DNA from: Chthonobacter rhizosphaerae | GTDB lineage: Bacteria > Pseudomonadota > Alphaproteobacteria > Rhizobiales > Pleomorphomonadaceae | DNA: 64,000 nt | Direction: 5' to 3' | Assembly (NCBI RefSeq): GCF_013839525.1 | Contig: NZ_JACDIS010000004.1 | Span: 1 to 64,000, forward strand | In this document: positions 7,393 through 16,048 of the stretch, piece by piece | How the letters are laid out: the number at the start of each line of letters is the position of its first letter | Position numbering within the stretch: the stretch's first letter is position 1 | Position numbers and translations under genes: made by a program | Notes under the pieces: generated by a model | Databases searched by the model: none | What the model was told of the DNA's origin: nothing | What the model saw: the letters and a program-made list of their open reading frames with translations, nothing else

Positions 7393-9201
7393 TTACTCGT
7401 AGACGCGGAAGGTGTAGAGCTCGCCGCCCTGCGGGATCTTGTCGAGACCGGTGGCCTTGGCCATGGCGGTCGCGCCGATCGCGCCGAACTTGTCTTCGAG
7501 ATCCAGGCCCGCGGTGATCGGCAGGCCGATCCAGCCACCGATGCCGGCGAAGACCGAGATGTACTGCTTGCCGTCGATCTTGTAGACGATCGGATTGCCG
7601 ATGATGCCGGAGCCCAGCTTCTTCGACCAGACGACCTTGCCGGTGGCACGGTCGACCGCGCGGAAGTCGCCGCCGAGCGAGCCGTAGAAGACCAGGCCGC
7701 CGGCCGTCGTCAGGGTGCCCGACCAGTTCGGGAACGGATCGGGGATCTCCCACACCGTTTCGCCGGTCAGCACGTTGAACTTCTTCAGCTTGCCGGTCAC
7801 GCCCGGCACTTCCGGGTACATGTAGACGTTGGCGAAGACGTAGACGGTGCCCTGCTGGGTGTGCGTGCGCTGCTGGGGCTCGTCTTCCATGCACCAGTTT
7901 TTGGTGGGCACGTAGAACATCCACGGCTCGTTCGGATCGACCGACGCCGGCTGCTGGTCCTTGCCGCCCATGGCCGAGGGGCAGGCCTGCACGTTCTTGC
8001 CGACCTCGAAGGGCGAGTGCTCCTTGACCTTGACCGGACGGCCGGTCTTCAGGTCCACGCTCTCGGCCCAGTTCACGGTGACGAACTTGTGGGCGCGCAG
8101 CAGCGTCCCGTCGGTCCGATCGAGCACGTAGGCGAAGCCGTTGCGGTCGAAGTTGACGAGCGCCTTGCGCATCGTCCCGTCGATTTCCATGTCGACCAGG
8201 ATTTTCTCGTTGACGCCGTCATAGTCCCACTGGTCGAACGGCGTCTTCTGGTAGGCCCAGACGACTTCGCCGGTGTCCACCTTGCGGGCGAAGATGGTCA
8301 TCGACCACTTGTTGTCCCACTCGCCGGTGTTGCACTCCTCGTGGGTGTCGGCGCCGCAACGGTAGGACGGCGACCAGTGGCCGGGGTTGCCGGTTCCCGC
8401 ATAGACCAGCTTGAGCTCCGGATCGTAGGTGAACCAGGCCCAGGGGGCGCCGCCGCCGATCAGGTGCTCGCCCTCGGGATAGGTGGTGAGGCCGAGATCC
8501 TTGCCGGAGATGCCGTAGTGCGGGTTGGCCTTGTTGGTCTCCGGTGTCAGGCAGACGTCGGCGTCCGAGCCTGTGGAGTGGCACTTCCACACTTCCTTGC
8601 CGGTCTCCAGGTCGTAGGCGACCATGCGGCCGCGGGCGGCGAACTCGTCGCCGCCGAAGCCGGCGATCACCAGGTTCTCGGCGACCAGCGCCGGTCCGGT
8701 GTGGGTCTCGCCATTCTCCGGATAGGCGTGCTTGACGACCCAGATCTCCTTGCCGGTGCGGGCGTCGAGCGCGATGATGAAGCCGTCGAGCGTGTGGATG
8801 ACCACCTTGCCGGCGGCGTAGTTGACGCCGCGGTGCACGACGTCGCAGCAGGCGCGCGGCACGGCGGATTCATCGCGATCGGTCTTCTTGACGTAGTTCC
8901 AGACCTGCTTCGGATTGTCCGGGTCGGACAGGTCGAGGGCCTGGATGATGTTCGGCCAGGCCGACGAGAAGAACATCATCGGCTTGCCGTCGATCTCCAC
9001 GACCACCGGCTGACCTTCGTGACCACGCAGGGCGCCGGTCGACTGGGACCAGGCCAACTGCAGCTTGGCCACGTTGTCCGTGTTGATGTCGCCCAGCTCG
9101 GAATAGCGGGTCATCGCCATGTCCTTGCCAGGCGCTGCCCAGAGGTTGGGGTTCTTCGACCTTGAGATGATCTCGTCGTTGGCATAGGCGGTACCGCTCA
9201 A
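7393..9201 (-). CDS. xoxF: XoxF-type lanthanide-dependent PQQ methanol dehydrogenase (leader disrupted)
   Basis: A quinoprotein alcohol dehydrogenase of about 600 residues (mature form) with the eight-bladed propeller W-motifs. The vicinal disulfide RACCD sits near residue 116. The active-site segment FDQWDYDGVNE near residue 300 has the second Asp that separates lanthanide-dependent XoxF from calcium-dependent MxaF, which has Ala there. It would oxidise methanol to formaldehyde or formate in the periplasm and donate electrons to a dedicated cytochrome c. The best start, an ATG at 9261 with GGGAGAG upstream, is followed six codons later by an in-frame TGA; the stated coordinates use a TTG at 9201 inside the old signal peptide. 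The rest of the frame is intact. The partner cytochrome xoxG is absent and xoxJ is truncated. As it stands the protein could not be exported normally, unless the TGA is a sequencing error or is read through. Confidence 0.85.
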   Translation of the reverse strand: MSGTAYANDEIISRSKNPNLWAAPGKDMAMTRYSELGDINTDNVAKLQLAWSQSTGALRGHEGQPVVVEIDGKPMMFFSSAWPNIIQALDLSDPDNPKQVWNYVKKTDRDESAVPRACCDVVHRGVNYAAGKVVIHTLDGFIIALDARTGKEIWVVKHAYPENGETHTGPALVAENLVIAGFGGDEFAARGRMVAYDLETGKEVWKCHSTGSDADVCLTPETNKANPHYGISGKDLGLTTYPEGEHLIGGGAPWAWFTYDPELKLVYAGTGNPGHWSPSYRCGADTHEECNTGEWDNKWSMTIFARKVDTGEVVWAYQKTPFDQWDYDGVNEKILVDMEIDGTMRKALVNFDRNGFAYVLDRTDGTLLRAHKFVTVNWAESVDLKTGRPVKVKEHSPFEVGKNVQACPSAMGGKDQQPASVDPNEPWMFYVPTKNWCMEDEPQQRTHTQQGTVYVFANVYMYPEVPGVTGKLKKFNVLTGETVWEIPDPFPNWSGTLTTAGGLVFYGSLGGDFRAVDRATGKVVWSKKLGSGIIGNPIVYKIDGKQYISVFAGIGGWIGLPITAGLDLEDKFGAIGATAMAKATGLDKIPQGGELYTFRVYE

Positions 9202-9261
9202 ACCGGACAGTCCGAGTGCGATGCACAGGGTGCCGGCCAGTCATTGGGCTCGACGTGCCAT
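9202..9261 (-). other. xoxF original start and signal peptide with premature TGA codon
   Basis: ATG at 9261 begins MARRAQ, then TGA (9243-9241), then LAGTLCIALGLSGLSGTAYA continuing in frame into mature XoxF. This is a standard Sec signal peptide (two Arg, hydrophobic core, A-Y-A cleavage site) broken by one nonsense codon. CGA to TGA (Arg) or TGG to TGA (Trp) would each be a one-base change. Confidence 0.75.
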
Positions 9262-9620
9262 ATTGGTTTCTCTCCCGTCTCGTGTTGCTTCCCGACTCTG
9301 GCACCCCCCGTCCGGATCCCTCGGGCCCTGTTGGTTCCGGAGAACCCGGCTCGCGGTCGCGCCGCTCAAAGGACAGGGGGACGGCCATCCGAGGGAAGAT
9401 GGCCGCCGGTTTAGTCCTGTCAGGCAGAGCTCTCTGTAGTTCGCCTCGCAGATTCCCGACATCGGATACGCTAGGGACGTTCCGAACCCAGATCGACTTG
9501 GCTTCTCATGTATAGGCTGTCGGGTAATACATATGAATGGGATCGTTTCCCGATTTTTCCCGGGACAGGTCCCAGTCAGCGAACGTGGACAGAAATTAGT
9601 ACTGCGCCAGACGGCCTCAT
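9262..9620. other. Intergenic region upstream of xoxF
   Basis: It carries the xoxF ribosome-binding site near 9275 and presumably its promoter. I recognise no gene or clear operator. Confidence 0.4.
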
Positions 9621-9782
9621 CTAGCGCGCTTTCCGACCTGACGGAATCGTCAGGTCGCCGCTCCAGATTCAATGAGCTGGAGCATTCTCCCGGCGATCAC
9701 GTCGTGCAACTTGGTCGGAGAATGCTCCAGCGCGCCCTACGAGTTGACGGAATCGCCAGGTCTCCAAGACATCGCTCCAGAC
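9621..9782 (-). repeat. Palindromic intergenic repeat, one near-complete and one decayed copy
   Basis: 9621-9730 is the reverse complement of the repeat unit found twice at 52399-52624. It shares CTTTCCGACCTGACGGAATC, the inner palindrome GACCTGACGGAATCGTCAGGTC split around its centre, CGCTCCAGATTCAA, and GGAGAATGCTCCAG. The following 50 bp (GACGGAATCGCCAGGTC, CGCTCCAGA) look like a second degenerate unit in the same orientation. This is a small dispersed, non-coding, structured element. Confidence 0.65.
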
Positions 9783-9970
9783 CGGAAAGCGGGTTCACGG
9801 ACGCGTCGCGAAGCCGGCATTCGGCGGGTGAGGACCGTCGGGCTTCGTGTGGCCATCGGTGACTTGCCATTCGCGCCATGTGACGGCAAGGTCGGCGCGG
9901 CGAGGACGCTCGGCGTGTTCGCGCCGGAGCCGTTCCGGGTGGATCTCGATGAAGAGGACTGTTGCAGATC

Positions 9971-10681
9971 ATGGTCATGGACGGTGCGGGCGGCAACGCC
10001 GACGAGAGGGGCCACGCGGGTCTGCCGGGGCTTCAGGCTGAACGTCTCACCCGCCGATCCTTTCTGATCGGATCCGCCGCCAGTGTGGGCGCGCTGGGGC
10101 TTTCCGGCTGCATGTCGACCGACGCCAGGCTGCGCCGGGAGGCGGCGGCGTTCTACGGGCCGGTGCCGGACGACAAGTTCCCGATCCCGGCGATGGACAT
10201 CAGCAAGGTCAATCCGAAATACTTCCGTCAGACCGTGCGCTACGACAGCGACGAGCCGCCCGGCACGATCATCATCGATCCCTCGAATTATTACGTCTAT
10301 CGCATCGAAGGCGGCGGAAAGGCCACCCGCTACGGCGCCAACGTGGGCCGTCAGGGCTTCCTGTGGAGCGGGAACGCCTATGTGGGCCGCAAGGCGGAAT
10401 GGCCGACCTGGACCCCGCCGAAGGAGATGATCCAGCGCGAGCCGCGGGCGGCCAAATATGCCGGCGGCATGCCGGGAGGTCCGGACAACCCGCTCGGCGC
10501 CCGCACGCTCTATCTCTATCAGGACGGCGTCTACACCCTCTATACGATCTACGCTTCCCGCTACCCCGAAACGATCGGCACCAACCTGACGAGCGGCTGC
10601 ACCGGCCTCCTCACGCAGGACATGATCCACCTCTACGACCGGACGACGGTCGACACCAAGGTGATCGTCCTGCCGGCCTAA
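9971..10681 (+). CDS. L,D-transpeptidase (YkuD/ErfK-like) lipoprotein with altered active-site motif
   Basis: A 236-residue exported protein. A twin-arginine motif RRSFLIG and lipobox LSGC near residue 46 predict a lipid-anchored envelope protein exported by Tat. The catalytic domain covers about residues 95-235 and ends with TSGCTGLLTQDMIHLYDRT, which carries the YkuD cysteine. Members of the family normally have an upstream His (IHGTN) and SGCIRM at the cysteine. Here the positions read TIYAS and GCTGL, so the conserved His and Arg are both replaced. It may be a divergent cross-linking enzyme or a non-catalytic peptidoglycan binder. ATG 9971 is preferred over the TTG nine bases earlier; ATG 9977 is also possible. 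It has no operon partner. Confidence 0.75.
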   Translation: MVMDGAGGNADERGHAGLPGLQAERLTRRSFLIGSAASVGALGLSGCMSTDARLRREAAAFYGPVPDDKFPIPAMDISKVNPKYFRQTVRYDSDEPPGTIIIDPSNYYVYRIEGGGKATRYGANVGRQGFLWSGNAYVGRKAEWPTWTPPKEMIQREPRAAKYAGGMPGGPDNPLGARTLYLYQDGVYTLYTIYASRYPETIGTNLTSGCTGLLTQDMIHLYDRTTVDTKVIVLPA

Positions 10682-10776
10682 GGCGGCGTTCCGTGCCGGC
10701 CTCATGGCCGGGGTGGCCATCAGAAAAGGTGGTCAGGGTTGCCCGCGCCGGCGCGGGAAAGAGGAAGACCGCGACC

Positions 10777-11409
10777 ATGCCGTCCATCGACATCCTGCTG
10801 ACCTTCCTCCTGACCGCCGCGCTGTTCGCCCTCGTCCCCGGGCCCGCCATGCTCTACGCGGCGGCCCGCACGATGGCCGGCGGCCGCCGCTCCGGTCTGA
10901 TGGCGGTCCTCGGCATCCACCTGGGATGCTACGTGCACATCGCGGCCGCCGCGGCGGGCCTGTCGGTGCTCTTCCACGCCGTTCCGACGCTCTATCTGGC
11001 GGTGAAGCTCGCGGGGGCCGCCTACCTGGTCTGGCTCGGCGTCTCCCTCATCCGGACGCGGTCCTTCACGGAGACGGACCTGCCCGCGGCGCGACCGAAG
11101 TCGGGGGGCCGCGCCTTTGCGGAGAGCGTCACGGTCGAGGTGCTGAACCCGAAGACGGCGATCTTCTTCCTGGCCTTCCTGCCCCAGTTCGTCGACGCGT
11201 CGGCCGCCTTTCCCCTGTGGCTGCAGCTGACCATCCTGGGCGTCGTCGTCAACCTGATGTTCTCCCTGGCCGACATCGTCTCCGTCGCGCTCGCCAGCCT
11301 CGTGCTCGACCGGTTCAAGCGGTCGAGCCGGGCGCAGCGGTGGATCCAGAGGGCGGGCGGCACCATCCTCGTCGGGCTGGGCGGCCATCTGGCGCTCCAG
11401 AGGGGCTGA
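10777..11409 (+). CDS. LysE/RhtB-family amino-acid exporter
   Basis: A 210-residue inner-membrane protein of typical LysE length with about six hydrophobic segments. The family motif VPGPAMLYAAARTMAGGRRSG lies near residue 20, split here between helix 1 and the cytoplasmic loop, and LNPKTAIFFLAFLPQF lies near residue 130. Such proteins export amino acids or their analogues by proton antiport. The ATG at 10777 has GAGGAAG upstream and starts exactly at the first helix. The gene is 95 bp after the transpeptidase and shows no functional link to it. Confidence 0.85.
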   Translation: MPSIDILLTFLLTAALFALVPGPAMLYAAARTMAGGRRSGLMAVLGIHLGCYVHIAAAAAGLSVLFHAVPTLYLAVKLAGAAYLVWLGVSLIRTRSFTETDLPAARPKSGGRAFAESVTVEVLNPKTAIFFLAFLPQFVDASAAFPLWLQLTILGVVVNLMFSLADIVSVALASLVLDRFKRSSRAQRWIQRAGGTILVGLGGHLALQRG

Positions 11410-11529
11410 AGGCCGCCATGGCCCCGCCGCGCCGTTCCCGCCGGCGGCGGCGCAGGCACCACGCCGGGCGAGGCGGCGACCCACCGAACGCGGCGCGACG
11501 CCGCTACGGGCGCGGCGTCGCGGCGATCG

Positions 11530-11943
11530 TCACTGCATGCGGGGCGTGATCGTGCCGGACGCCTGGCGGCAGGCCTCCTCGCAGCGGCGGCACGCCTCGG
11601 CGCAGATGCGGCAGTGCTCGTGCATCTGGGCGTGACGGGCGCATTCCTCGCCGCAGAGACGGCAGGCCTCGGCGCAGGCCTCGATCATCATCTTGATGAC
11701 GGACTCGTTCGAACCGGTCCGGCGGGAAGCCACCGCGCCCGTCGCCGCGCACACGTCGGCGCAGTCGAGGTTCAGGCGGATGCACTGGGTGAGGTCCTTC
11801 ACCATGTCCTCGCCGAGGCAGGCGTCGGCGCAGGAGGTGCAGGTCTGGGCGCAGTCGTAGCATTCCTCGATGCAGCGGATGAGCGCGTCGTTGGTGTTGC
11901 CCTTCACGTGCGGGTGGGTGCTGATCATGGATTGGACGTGCAT
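11530..11943 (-). CDS. Four-helix-bundle copper storage protein (Csp3-like, DUF326)
   Basis: A 137-residue protein with 17 cysteines arranged as CxxxC and CxxC pairs along predicted helices, for example [15 protein letters not shown] and [15 protein letters not shown]. This is the pattern of Csp proteins, whose four-helix bundle core is lined with thiolates that hold many Cu(I) ions. There is no signal peptide, which fits the cytosolic Csp3 type rather than exported Csp1. AAGGAG precedes the ATG at 11943. It lies about 2.3 kb from the xoxF locus, but no direct link is shown. It probably buffers cytoplasmic copper. Confidence 0.85.
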   Translation of the reverse strand: MHVQSMISTHPHVKGNTNDALIRCIEECYDCAQTCTSCADACLGEDMVKDLTQCIRLNLDCADVCAATGAVASRRTGSNESVIKMMIEACAEACRLCGEECARHAQMHEHCRICAEACRRCEEACRQASGTITPRMQ

Positions 11944-12350
11944 CGGATCGGCTCCTTCGTGCTGGAAACTCCTCCACCGGGTCGCGGCGGTCCCGGATGT
12001 GCGATCCGCCCGTCTCTTCGGGCGAACCGGGCAGGCGGTACGCCCCTCGGGGCGCCGGCGCCGGCATGCTCGGGCCGCGGACGTGCGCGGGTCCGGCGAG
12101 ACCGGGCCGGAACGGGCCGCGGCGGATCGCGCCGGCCTTCCGGCCGGGGCGCTGCAGGTCGAACCGGAGCGGCCCGCGATGGTTCCGCTTCGCGACGCCG
12201 CAATCCAGAGCGGGATGCCGGAGCCGTGTGTCCGGGCCGGCCACCTCAGCCGGATGGCGCGTCCGCCGCGGGTGTGGACGGGACGCCGACAGCGGACGGA
12301 GGCGGTTCTTAAGTTTTATGTGGCATGCATTCCGGGTGGAGTGACACCCG
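11944..12350. other. Intergenic region between csp and the GGDEF-EAL gene
   Basis: About 400 bp of high-GC DNA holding the divergent promoters. GGAG lies 9 nt before the ATG at 12351. No repeat or RNA was recognised. Confidence 0.4.
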
Positions 12351-14564
12351 ATGCCGACCAGCCCAGCCGACCTCAATCCCAAGCTTCAGCGCCGTATCCT
12401 GCTGCCCGTCCTCGGCGTGCTGGCGGTCTCCTTCTGCCTCGCGGTGGCGCTCCTCCTGCGGATCGCCAGCGAGCAGGACCGGCGCGAACTGTCGCGCGGC
12501 ACCGATCTCGCGCGCGCTGCGCTGGCCGAACGCGACGAGCAGCTGCAGAAGACGCTCGCCGACTATTCCGCCTGGGGCGCGGCCTACCAGCACCTTCACC
12601 TGACGTTCGACTTCGACTGGGCCTACATCCAGGAGAACGTGGGGCCGACCCTGTTCCCGAGCTACGGGGTCGACTACGTGATCCTCTACGGCCCGCACGG
12701 CCGCGAGATCTACGGCGTGAAAGAGGGTGAACTCTCCGACCGACTCCTTTCCGGCGAGATCGGCGGCGGGCTCGCCGCCGTGGTGGCGGAGGCCCGCGCC
12801 GCACCGGAGAACGAGAGCCCGGTGGCGACCGGCCTCGGCGTGGTGGACGGCGATCCGGTTCTGGTGGTCGCGACGGCGATCTCGACCGGCGGCGACCAGT
12901 CGGTGACCTATGTGCCCGGCCCGCCGACGGTGCTGGTGTTCGCGGACCGGCTGACGCCGGGGGACCTCGCCGACATGGGCCGGCAGCTCCATGTGGCGGG
13001 GCTCGGCGTGCGCCCGGCCGGCGTGGAGGCCGGCGGCGGACCGACCGAGACCCTGGTGACCAAGGACGGCGCGACGCGCCTCGCCCTCACCTGGCGGCCG
13101 GAGCAGCCAGGCCGGGAGATGGTCGGCGCCGTGCTGCCAGGCCTCGCGGTCGCGGCGATCGCCCTCACGGTGGCGCTGCTCGGCCTCCTGCGGCACGGGC
13201 TCGCAGCGGCCGCGGCCGTGACGCGGGCGAGCGCGGACCTGCACCAGGCGCACAGGATGGCCGAGCACCAGGCGCTGCACGACGCCACGACCGGCCTGCC
13301 GAACCGGCTGAAGCTGATGGCGCACCTGGAGACGCGGCTCGCCGCCGGCGAGCCGACGGCCGTGTTCTTCCTGGACCTCGACCGGTTCAAGCCCATCAAC
13401 GACACGCTCGGCCACGCGGCCGGCGACGAGGTGCTGCGGACGGTGGCGCTGCGGCTGGAACAGGCGGCGCGCGGGGGGCTGGTCGCCCGTGTGGGCGGCG
13501 ACGAGTTCGTGCTCGTGCTGCCCTCCCGCGGCCAGCCGGGGTTGGAGACCACCTGCGCGGAGCTGATCGCCGCCGTCGCCGCCCCGATCCGCCTGGAGGC
13601 GGGCGAGGTGGACGTGGGCGTGTCGGTGGGCGTCGCGCTCGCGCCGGACGACGCGGGCGGCGCCTCCGAACTGCTGCGCATGGCCGACATTGCCCTCTAC
13701 GAGGCCAAGAACGGCGGACGCGGCACCTTCCGCTTCTTCTCCGCCGAGATGAACGACCGGATCCTGGAGCGGCGCACCCTGGAGGCGGAGCTGCGGCAGG
13801 CGCTGCGCAACGGGGAGTTCGTGCTCCACTACCAGCCCCGGCTCGACACGCAGACCCTGGAGGTCCGGTCCGTCGAGGCGCTGATCCGGTGGAACCACCC
13901 GCGGGACGGCCTGGTGCCGCCGAGCCGCTTCGTCGGTCTCGCCGAGGAGACCGGCCTGATCGTGCCGATCGGCGCGTGGGTGCTGACGACCGCCTGCCGG
14001 ACCGCGGCGCGGCTGTCGGTGGCCGTGTCGGTGAACGTGTCGCCGGTCCAGTTCCGGGCGGAAGGCCTGATCGACATGGTCAAGGAGGCGCTGCGGTCCG
14101 CCGGGCTGCCGCCCGGCATGCTGGAGCTGGAGATCACCGAGGGCGTGCTCCTGGAGGACGCCGATCGGGCCACGGCCACGCTGAACGCCCTGAAGGACCT
14201 CGGCGTGCGGCTTTCCATGGACGACTTCGGCACGGGCTATTCGTCGCTCGGCTACCTGCGCACCTTCCCGTTCGACGCCATCAAGATCGACCGGCAGTTC
14301 GTCTCCGACCTGAAGGGCAGCGGCGACGCCCGGGCGATCGTGCAGGCGGTGGTCGGACTCGGCCGGGCGCTGGGCATGAGCGTGACGGCGGAAGGCGTGG
14401 AGACGCCGGAGCAGCTGATGCTGCTCCGGGCCGATCGGTGCGAGGAGGTGCAGGGCTTCCACACGGGCCGCCCCTGCCCGGTGGAAGACCTGGCCGCGAT
14501 GCTGTCGCGACCGGCCGACGGCGCGGCGAACGCGGCCGCTTCCCGCGTGTCGGCGGCAAGCTGA
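12351..14564 (+). CDS. CHASE4-GGDEF-EAL cyclic-di-GMP signalling protein
   Basis: A 737-residue inner-membrane sensor. TM1 is at about 14-37 and a periplasmic CHASE4-type domain follows at about 38-255 with DYSAWGAAYQHL. TM2 is at about 260-282, then a GGDEF domain (about 310-465) and an EAL domain (about 480-725). The GGDEF motif is intact (VGGDEFVL), as are EALIRW and DDFGTGYSSLGYL, so both diguanylate cyclase and phosphodiesterase activities are possible. The inhibitory RxxD site upstream of GGDEF reads RGGL and looks lost, which implies weak product inhibition. It stands alone, and the ligand sensed is unknown. Confidence 0.9.
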   Translation: MPTSPADLNPKLQRRILLPVLGVLAVSFCLAVALLLRIASEQDRRELSRGTDLARAALAERDEQLQKTLADYSAWGAAYQHLHLTFDFDWAYIQENVGPTLFPSYGVDYVILYGPHGREIYGVKEGELSDRLLSGEIGGGLAAVVAEARAAPENESPVATGLGVVDGDPVLVVATAISTGGDQSVTYVPGPPTVLVFADRLTPGDLADMGRQLHVAGLGVRPAGVEAGGGPTETLVTKDGATRLALTWRPEQPGREMVGAVLPGLAVAAIALTVALLGLLRHGLAAAAAVTRASADLHQAHRMAEHQALHDATTGLPNRLKLMAHLETRLAAGEPTAVFFLDLDRFKPINDTLGHAAGDEVLRTVALRLEQAARGGLVARVGGDEFVLVLPSRGQPGLETTCAELIAAVAAPIRLEAGEVDVGVSVGVALAPDDAGGASELLRMADIALYEAKNGGRGTFRFFSAEMNDRILERRTLEAELRQALRNGEFVLHYQPRLDTQTLEVRSVEALIRWNHPRDGLVPPSRFVGLAEETGLIVPIGAWVLTTACRTAARLSVAVSVNVSPVQFRAEGLIDMVKEALRSAGLPPGMLELEITEGVLLEDADRATATLNALKDLGVRLSMDDFGTGYSSLGYLRTFPFDAIKIDRQFVSDLKGSGDARAIVQAVVGLGRALGMSVTAEGVETPEQLMLLRADRCEEVQGFHTGRPCPVEDLAAMLSRPADGAANAAASRVSAAS

Positions 14565-14606
14565 CCGGGCGCCGGAGGCGAGGCCGCGCCGGACCGGCCC
14601 GCGCGG

Positions 14607-14900
14607 TCACGCTGCCACGGGCGTCCGCGGCCGGGTGAGGAGGTAGAGGAGCGGGCCGAACGAGCCGACCGCCAGGGTGACGACCACGAAGGGCCAGACG
14701 GTGCGGCCGGTCGCGCGCGCGTCGTGGACCATCCAGACGATCGCGAGCCCGAGGGCGATGACGATGTCGGCGAGCACTTGGGCTCCGGCGGACGAGCGGA
14801 ACAGGGGCTCGAAGATGCCCCAGTAGCCGTGCTGCCAGAGCGCCACCGCGCTGAGCGCGGAAAAGACGGCGAGGACGGAGAGGAGAAGAGCGCGTTCCAT
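14607..14900 (-). CDS. DUF2834-like small membrane protein
   Basis: A 97-residue protein with three hydrophobic segments (about 3-22, 40-58 and 68-88) and the C-terminal pattern GSFGPLLYLL typical of DUF2834 proteins. The function of this family is unknown. I used ATG 14900 because AAAGG lies upstream and the hydrophobic segment starts there; longer in-frame extensions run into the divergent regulator. It is divergent from the XRE regulator at 15027 with a perfect small palindrome between them, so it may be that regulator's target. Confidence 0.7.
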   Translation of the reverse strand: MERALLLSVLAVFSALSAVALWQHGYWGIFEPLFRSSAGAQVLADIVIALGLAIVWMVHDARATGRTVWPFVVVTLAVGSFGPLLYLLTRPRTPVAA

Positions 14901-14977
14901 GGCTTGGACCTTTCTGAGGGCTTGCGTCCCCTGGCGGGACGTCCGGCAGGGTTCCGCCGCCGCGCCGTCGCGGCAAC

Positions 14978-14990
14978 TACCTCGGAGGTA
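14978..14990. promoter_or_regulatory. Perfect palindrome TACCTCGGAGGTA, proposed XRE operator
   Basis: A 6-1-6 inverted repeat in the 126-bp space between the DUF2834 gene and the divergent XRE/MmyB-type regulator. The position suggests autoregulation and control of the neighbour. Confidence 0.5.
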
Positions 14991-15026
14991 ATTGCGGGGC
15001 CGCGCCGGCTGCGGCAGGCTCGCCTC

Positions 15027-15866
15027 ATGGACGACGCCACCCACACGCTCCCGATCACCCTGCAGCGGGCCCGCAAGGCGCGCCGGATCAGCCAGTTGGA
15101 GCTGGCGCTCCGGCTCGGCGTGTCGCAACGACACGTGAGCTTCGTGGAAAGCGGGCGATCCCGGCCGAGCCGGGCGCTGTTGATGGCGTGGCTCGACGAG
15201 GTGGAGACGCCGCTCGCCTTACGGAACGCCGCCATGCTGCAGGCGGGATACGCGCCCGCCTACGGGGACGGCGGCGCCGACGATCCGGCGCTCGGCCATG
15301 CCCGGGCGGCGCTGACGCAGCTTCTGGAGGCGCACGACCCCATGCCGGCGCTGGTGCTCGACGCGGACTGGACGGTGGTGCACGCCAACCGCGGCGGCCT
15401 GTGGCTCGCCGCCACGCTGATGCCCTGGCTGGCGGACATGCCGGCGGGGGCGCGGCTGAACATGGTCGACGCGCTCGTCCGGCCCGACGGACCGATCCGG
15501 TTCATGACCAACCTCGCCGAGGTCGGGCCGGCGCTCCTCTCGCACTTGAGGCACGAGGCCGCCACCCACCCGGCGCTCACCCCGAGGGTGGAAGCCTTCG
15601 CGGGCGCCCTGAAAGCCCGGCTCGGCCGGCAGCGCCGCCCGGACCCGCCCGGCGGCTGCCGACCGCTCTCCCCCGTGCTGACGACCCGGTTCGCCACGGC
15701 CCATGGCGACCTCGCCTTCTTCAGCATGTTCACCACCTTCGGGACGCCCCAGGACATCGGGCTCGCGTCGCTGAGGGTGGAGCACATCTTTCCGGCGGAC
15801 GAGGCCACCGCCCGGATCGTGCGGGCGGCTGTGGCCGGCGTCACGGCCGGTGCGCAAAGGGAGTGA
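15027..15866 (+). CDS. XRE-family regulator with MmyB-like C-terminal ligand-binding domain
   Basis: A 279-residue protein. A helix-turn-helix XRE domain covers about 6-65, with SQLELALRLGVSQRHVSFVE. The MmyB-like (MLTR) PAS-fold domain follows from about 95 to 270 and includes PALVLDADWTVVHAN and PHGD-like FATAHGDLAFFSMFTTFG. In this family the domain binds fatty-acid-like ligands. The ATG at 15027 was chosen as the start of the XRE domain. It is divergent from the DUF2834 gene. Regulators of this type often control a neighbouring oxidoreductase or small membrane protein. Confidence 0.85.
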   Translation: MDDATHTLPITLQRARKARRISQLELALRLGVSQRHVSFVESGRSRPSRALLMAWLDEVETPLALRNAAMLQAGYAPAYGDGGADDPALGHARAALTQLLEAHDPMPALVLDADWTVVHANRGGLWLAATLMPWLADMPAGARLNMVDALVRPDGPIRFMTNLAEVGPALLSHLRHEAATHPALTPRVEAFAGALKARLGRQRRPDPPGGCRPLSPVLTTRFATAHGDLAFFSMFTTFGTPQDIGLASLRVEHIFPADEATARIVRAAVAGVTAGAQRE

Positions 15867-16048
15867 CCGGAAAGGGCCTGGCCGGCTTCGGGCGGCGTGA
15901 GGGCAACCGGTGGTCGCCCGACGGTTCACCGCCGGAGGGAGCCGCTCGTCGGATCCATCGTGCGGCAAGGTTGAAACCGGCGATGAACCTTCACTTCAGA
16001 TCGAATTTCCTTTATCCTTCCTGATGTTTTCAAGCTCTGGAGGGCGAA

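Noticed and set aside
7381-9165. 594-codon open frame on the plus strand opposite xoxF
   Set aside because: It is the antisense of a conserved quinoprotein with full family motifs. Long antisense frames are expected at this GC content.
9533-9862. 109-codon plus-strand frame upstream of the L,D-transpeptidase
   Set aside because: It translates the palindromic intergenic repeat and similar frames recur at the other repeat copies, so it is not a gene.
11870-12730. 286-codon plus-strand frame spanning the csp promoter and the start of the GGDEF-EAL gene
   Set aside because: Overlaps two real genes, has no family pattern and is rich in Arg/Pro/Ala as out-of-frame GC-rich sequence is.
12309-14462. 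717-codon minus-strand frame opposite the GGDEF-EAL gene
   Set aside because: The plus strand has intact GGDEF and EAL motifs; the antisense product is low-complexity and His/Arg/Asp-rich.
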